Shown: piece by piece, positions 5,871-6,039 of the stretch | Position numbering within the stretch: the first letter of the stretch is position 1 | Layout: every line of letters begins with the position of its first letter | Origin: an uncultured Eubacteriales bacterium | Lineage (GTDB): Bacteria > Bacillota > Clostridia > UMGS1883 > UMGS1540 | Reading direction: 5' to 3' | DNA length: 6,039 nt | NCBI GenBank assembly: GCA_900552775.1 | Contig: USAP01000106.1 | Coordinates: 1-6,039, forward strand | Notes under the pieces: generated by a model | Databases searched by the model: none | Seen by the model: only the letters and a program-made list of their open reading frames with translations | What the model was told of the DNA's origin: nothing | Position numbers and translations under genes: made by a program

Positions 5871-5990
5871 TTCAACGGCGGAAAAGACGGAGCGTCTCCG
5901 CAGAAGGAGCATAAATCCATTAAATTTACCGCATTTAATGCCGCAAAAGGCACCATGCTTTTGGATGACATAAAAGTTACTTTAAAATAG
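5871..5990 (+). pseudogene. Probable 3' remnant of a secreted or carbohydrate-binding protein gene
   Basis: A plus-strand frame ending at TAG (5988-5990) is open back to a stop at 5832-5834. From about 5871 it reads like real protein: charged and polar first (FNGGKDGASPQKEHKSIK), then FTAFNAAKGTM and the final LLDDIKVTLK. A last beta-strand of the type DDIKVTL at the C-terminus is common in beta-sandwich, carbohydrate-binding and laminin-G-like domains of extracellular clostridial proteins. No start codon with a ribosome binding site precedes it, and the frame runs backwards into the yhbY promoter. I therefore read it as the tail of a gene whose front has been lost. Chance cannot be excluded for so short a stretch. 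Confidence 0.35.
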
Positions 5991-6039
5991 GTTTTTACAC
6001 GGAGGGCGCAATTTCAAGGGTTGCTTTTTCCAATCCCCT
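5991..6039. other. Right-edge stretch, unresolved
   Basis: GGAGG (6001-6005) is a good ribosome binding sequence on the plus strand, but no ATG, GTG or TTG follows at a workable distance. On the minus strand one frame reads RGLEKATLEIAPSV and stops at TAA (5997-5995), which could be the end of a gene beyond the window. GGGTTG (6018-6023) can also pair with CAATCCC (6031-6037) through one bulged base. The sequence to the right is needed to choose between these. Confidence 0.2.

Noticed and set aside
5441..5914. Plus-strand open frame of 157 codons across the yhbY region
   Set aside because: It begins inside the palindromic element and runs antisense through yhbY; its composition is that of a shadow frame.

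Overview
The window looks like ordinary chromosomal DNA from an endospore-forming low- to mid-GC member of the Bacillota, most likely a (perhaps uncultured) member of class Clostridia. The main evidence is a SpoIVB-type sporulation protease. It is supported by AGGAG-like ribosome binding sites, a TTG start, sigma-A promoters with extended -10 boxes, and a Clostridia-style YkuD transpeptidase. I did not measure GC or search any database.

Layout. Bases 1-40 hold a degenerate copy of a palindromic, terminator-like element. A GtrB/YkoT-like family 2 glycosyltransferase (80-1039, +) follows and converges, with a 5-base gap, on a secreted L,D-transpeptidase with a C-terminal peptidoglycan-binding domain (1045-1683, -). 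A 60-base divergent spacer separates the transpeptidase from an AI-2E/PerM family membrane protein (1744-2826, +). Next comes a shortened SpoIVB-like S55 protease (2906-3922, +), whose ribosome binding site lies inside a 19-bp hairpin. A strong sigma-A promoter (3935-3963) then drives a citrate synthase (4007-5329, +). Three consecutive hairpins (5418-5501) fill most of the convergent gap between citrate synthase and a YhbY-type CRM-domain ribosome assembly factor (5507-5800, -). The first of these hairpins is a clean second copy of the element at base 1. YhbY has its own promoter, overlapped by a 12-bp palindrome. Beyond that promoter is what looks like the surviving 3' end of a secreted-protein gene (about 5871-5990, +), then about 50 unexplained bases.

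How the genes relate. This is a series of mostly single-gene units, not one operon or a dedicated system. The transpeptidase, and possibly the glycosyltransferase, act on the cell envelope. SpoIVB acts in forespore-to-mother-cell signalling. Citrate synthase supplies citrate (2-oxoglutarate/glutamate synthesis in anaerobes), and YhbY acts in 50S assembly. I saw no defence system, CRISPR array, complete mobile element, tRNA or rRNA. The items most worth a second look are the hairpin that combines a terminator shape with the spoIVB ribosome binding site, the repeated palindrome flanking the 5.4-kb gene block, and the decayed gene end at the right. I do not claim a previously undescribed system here.
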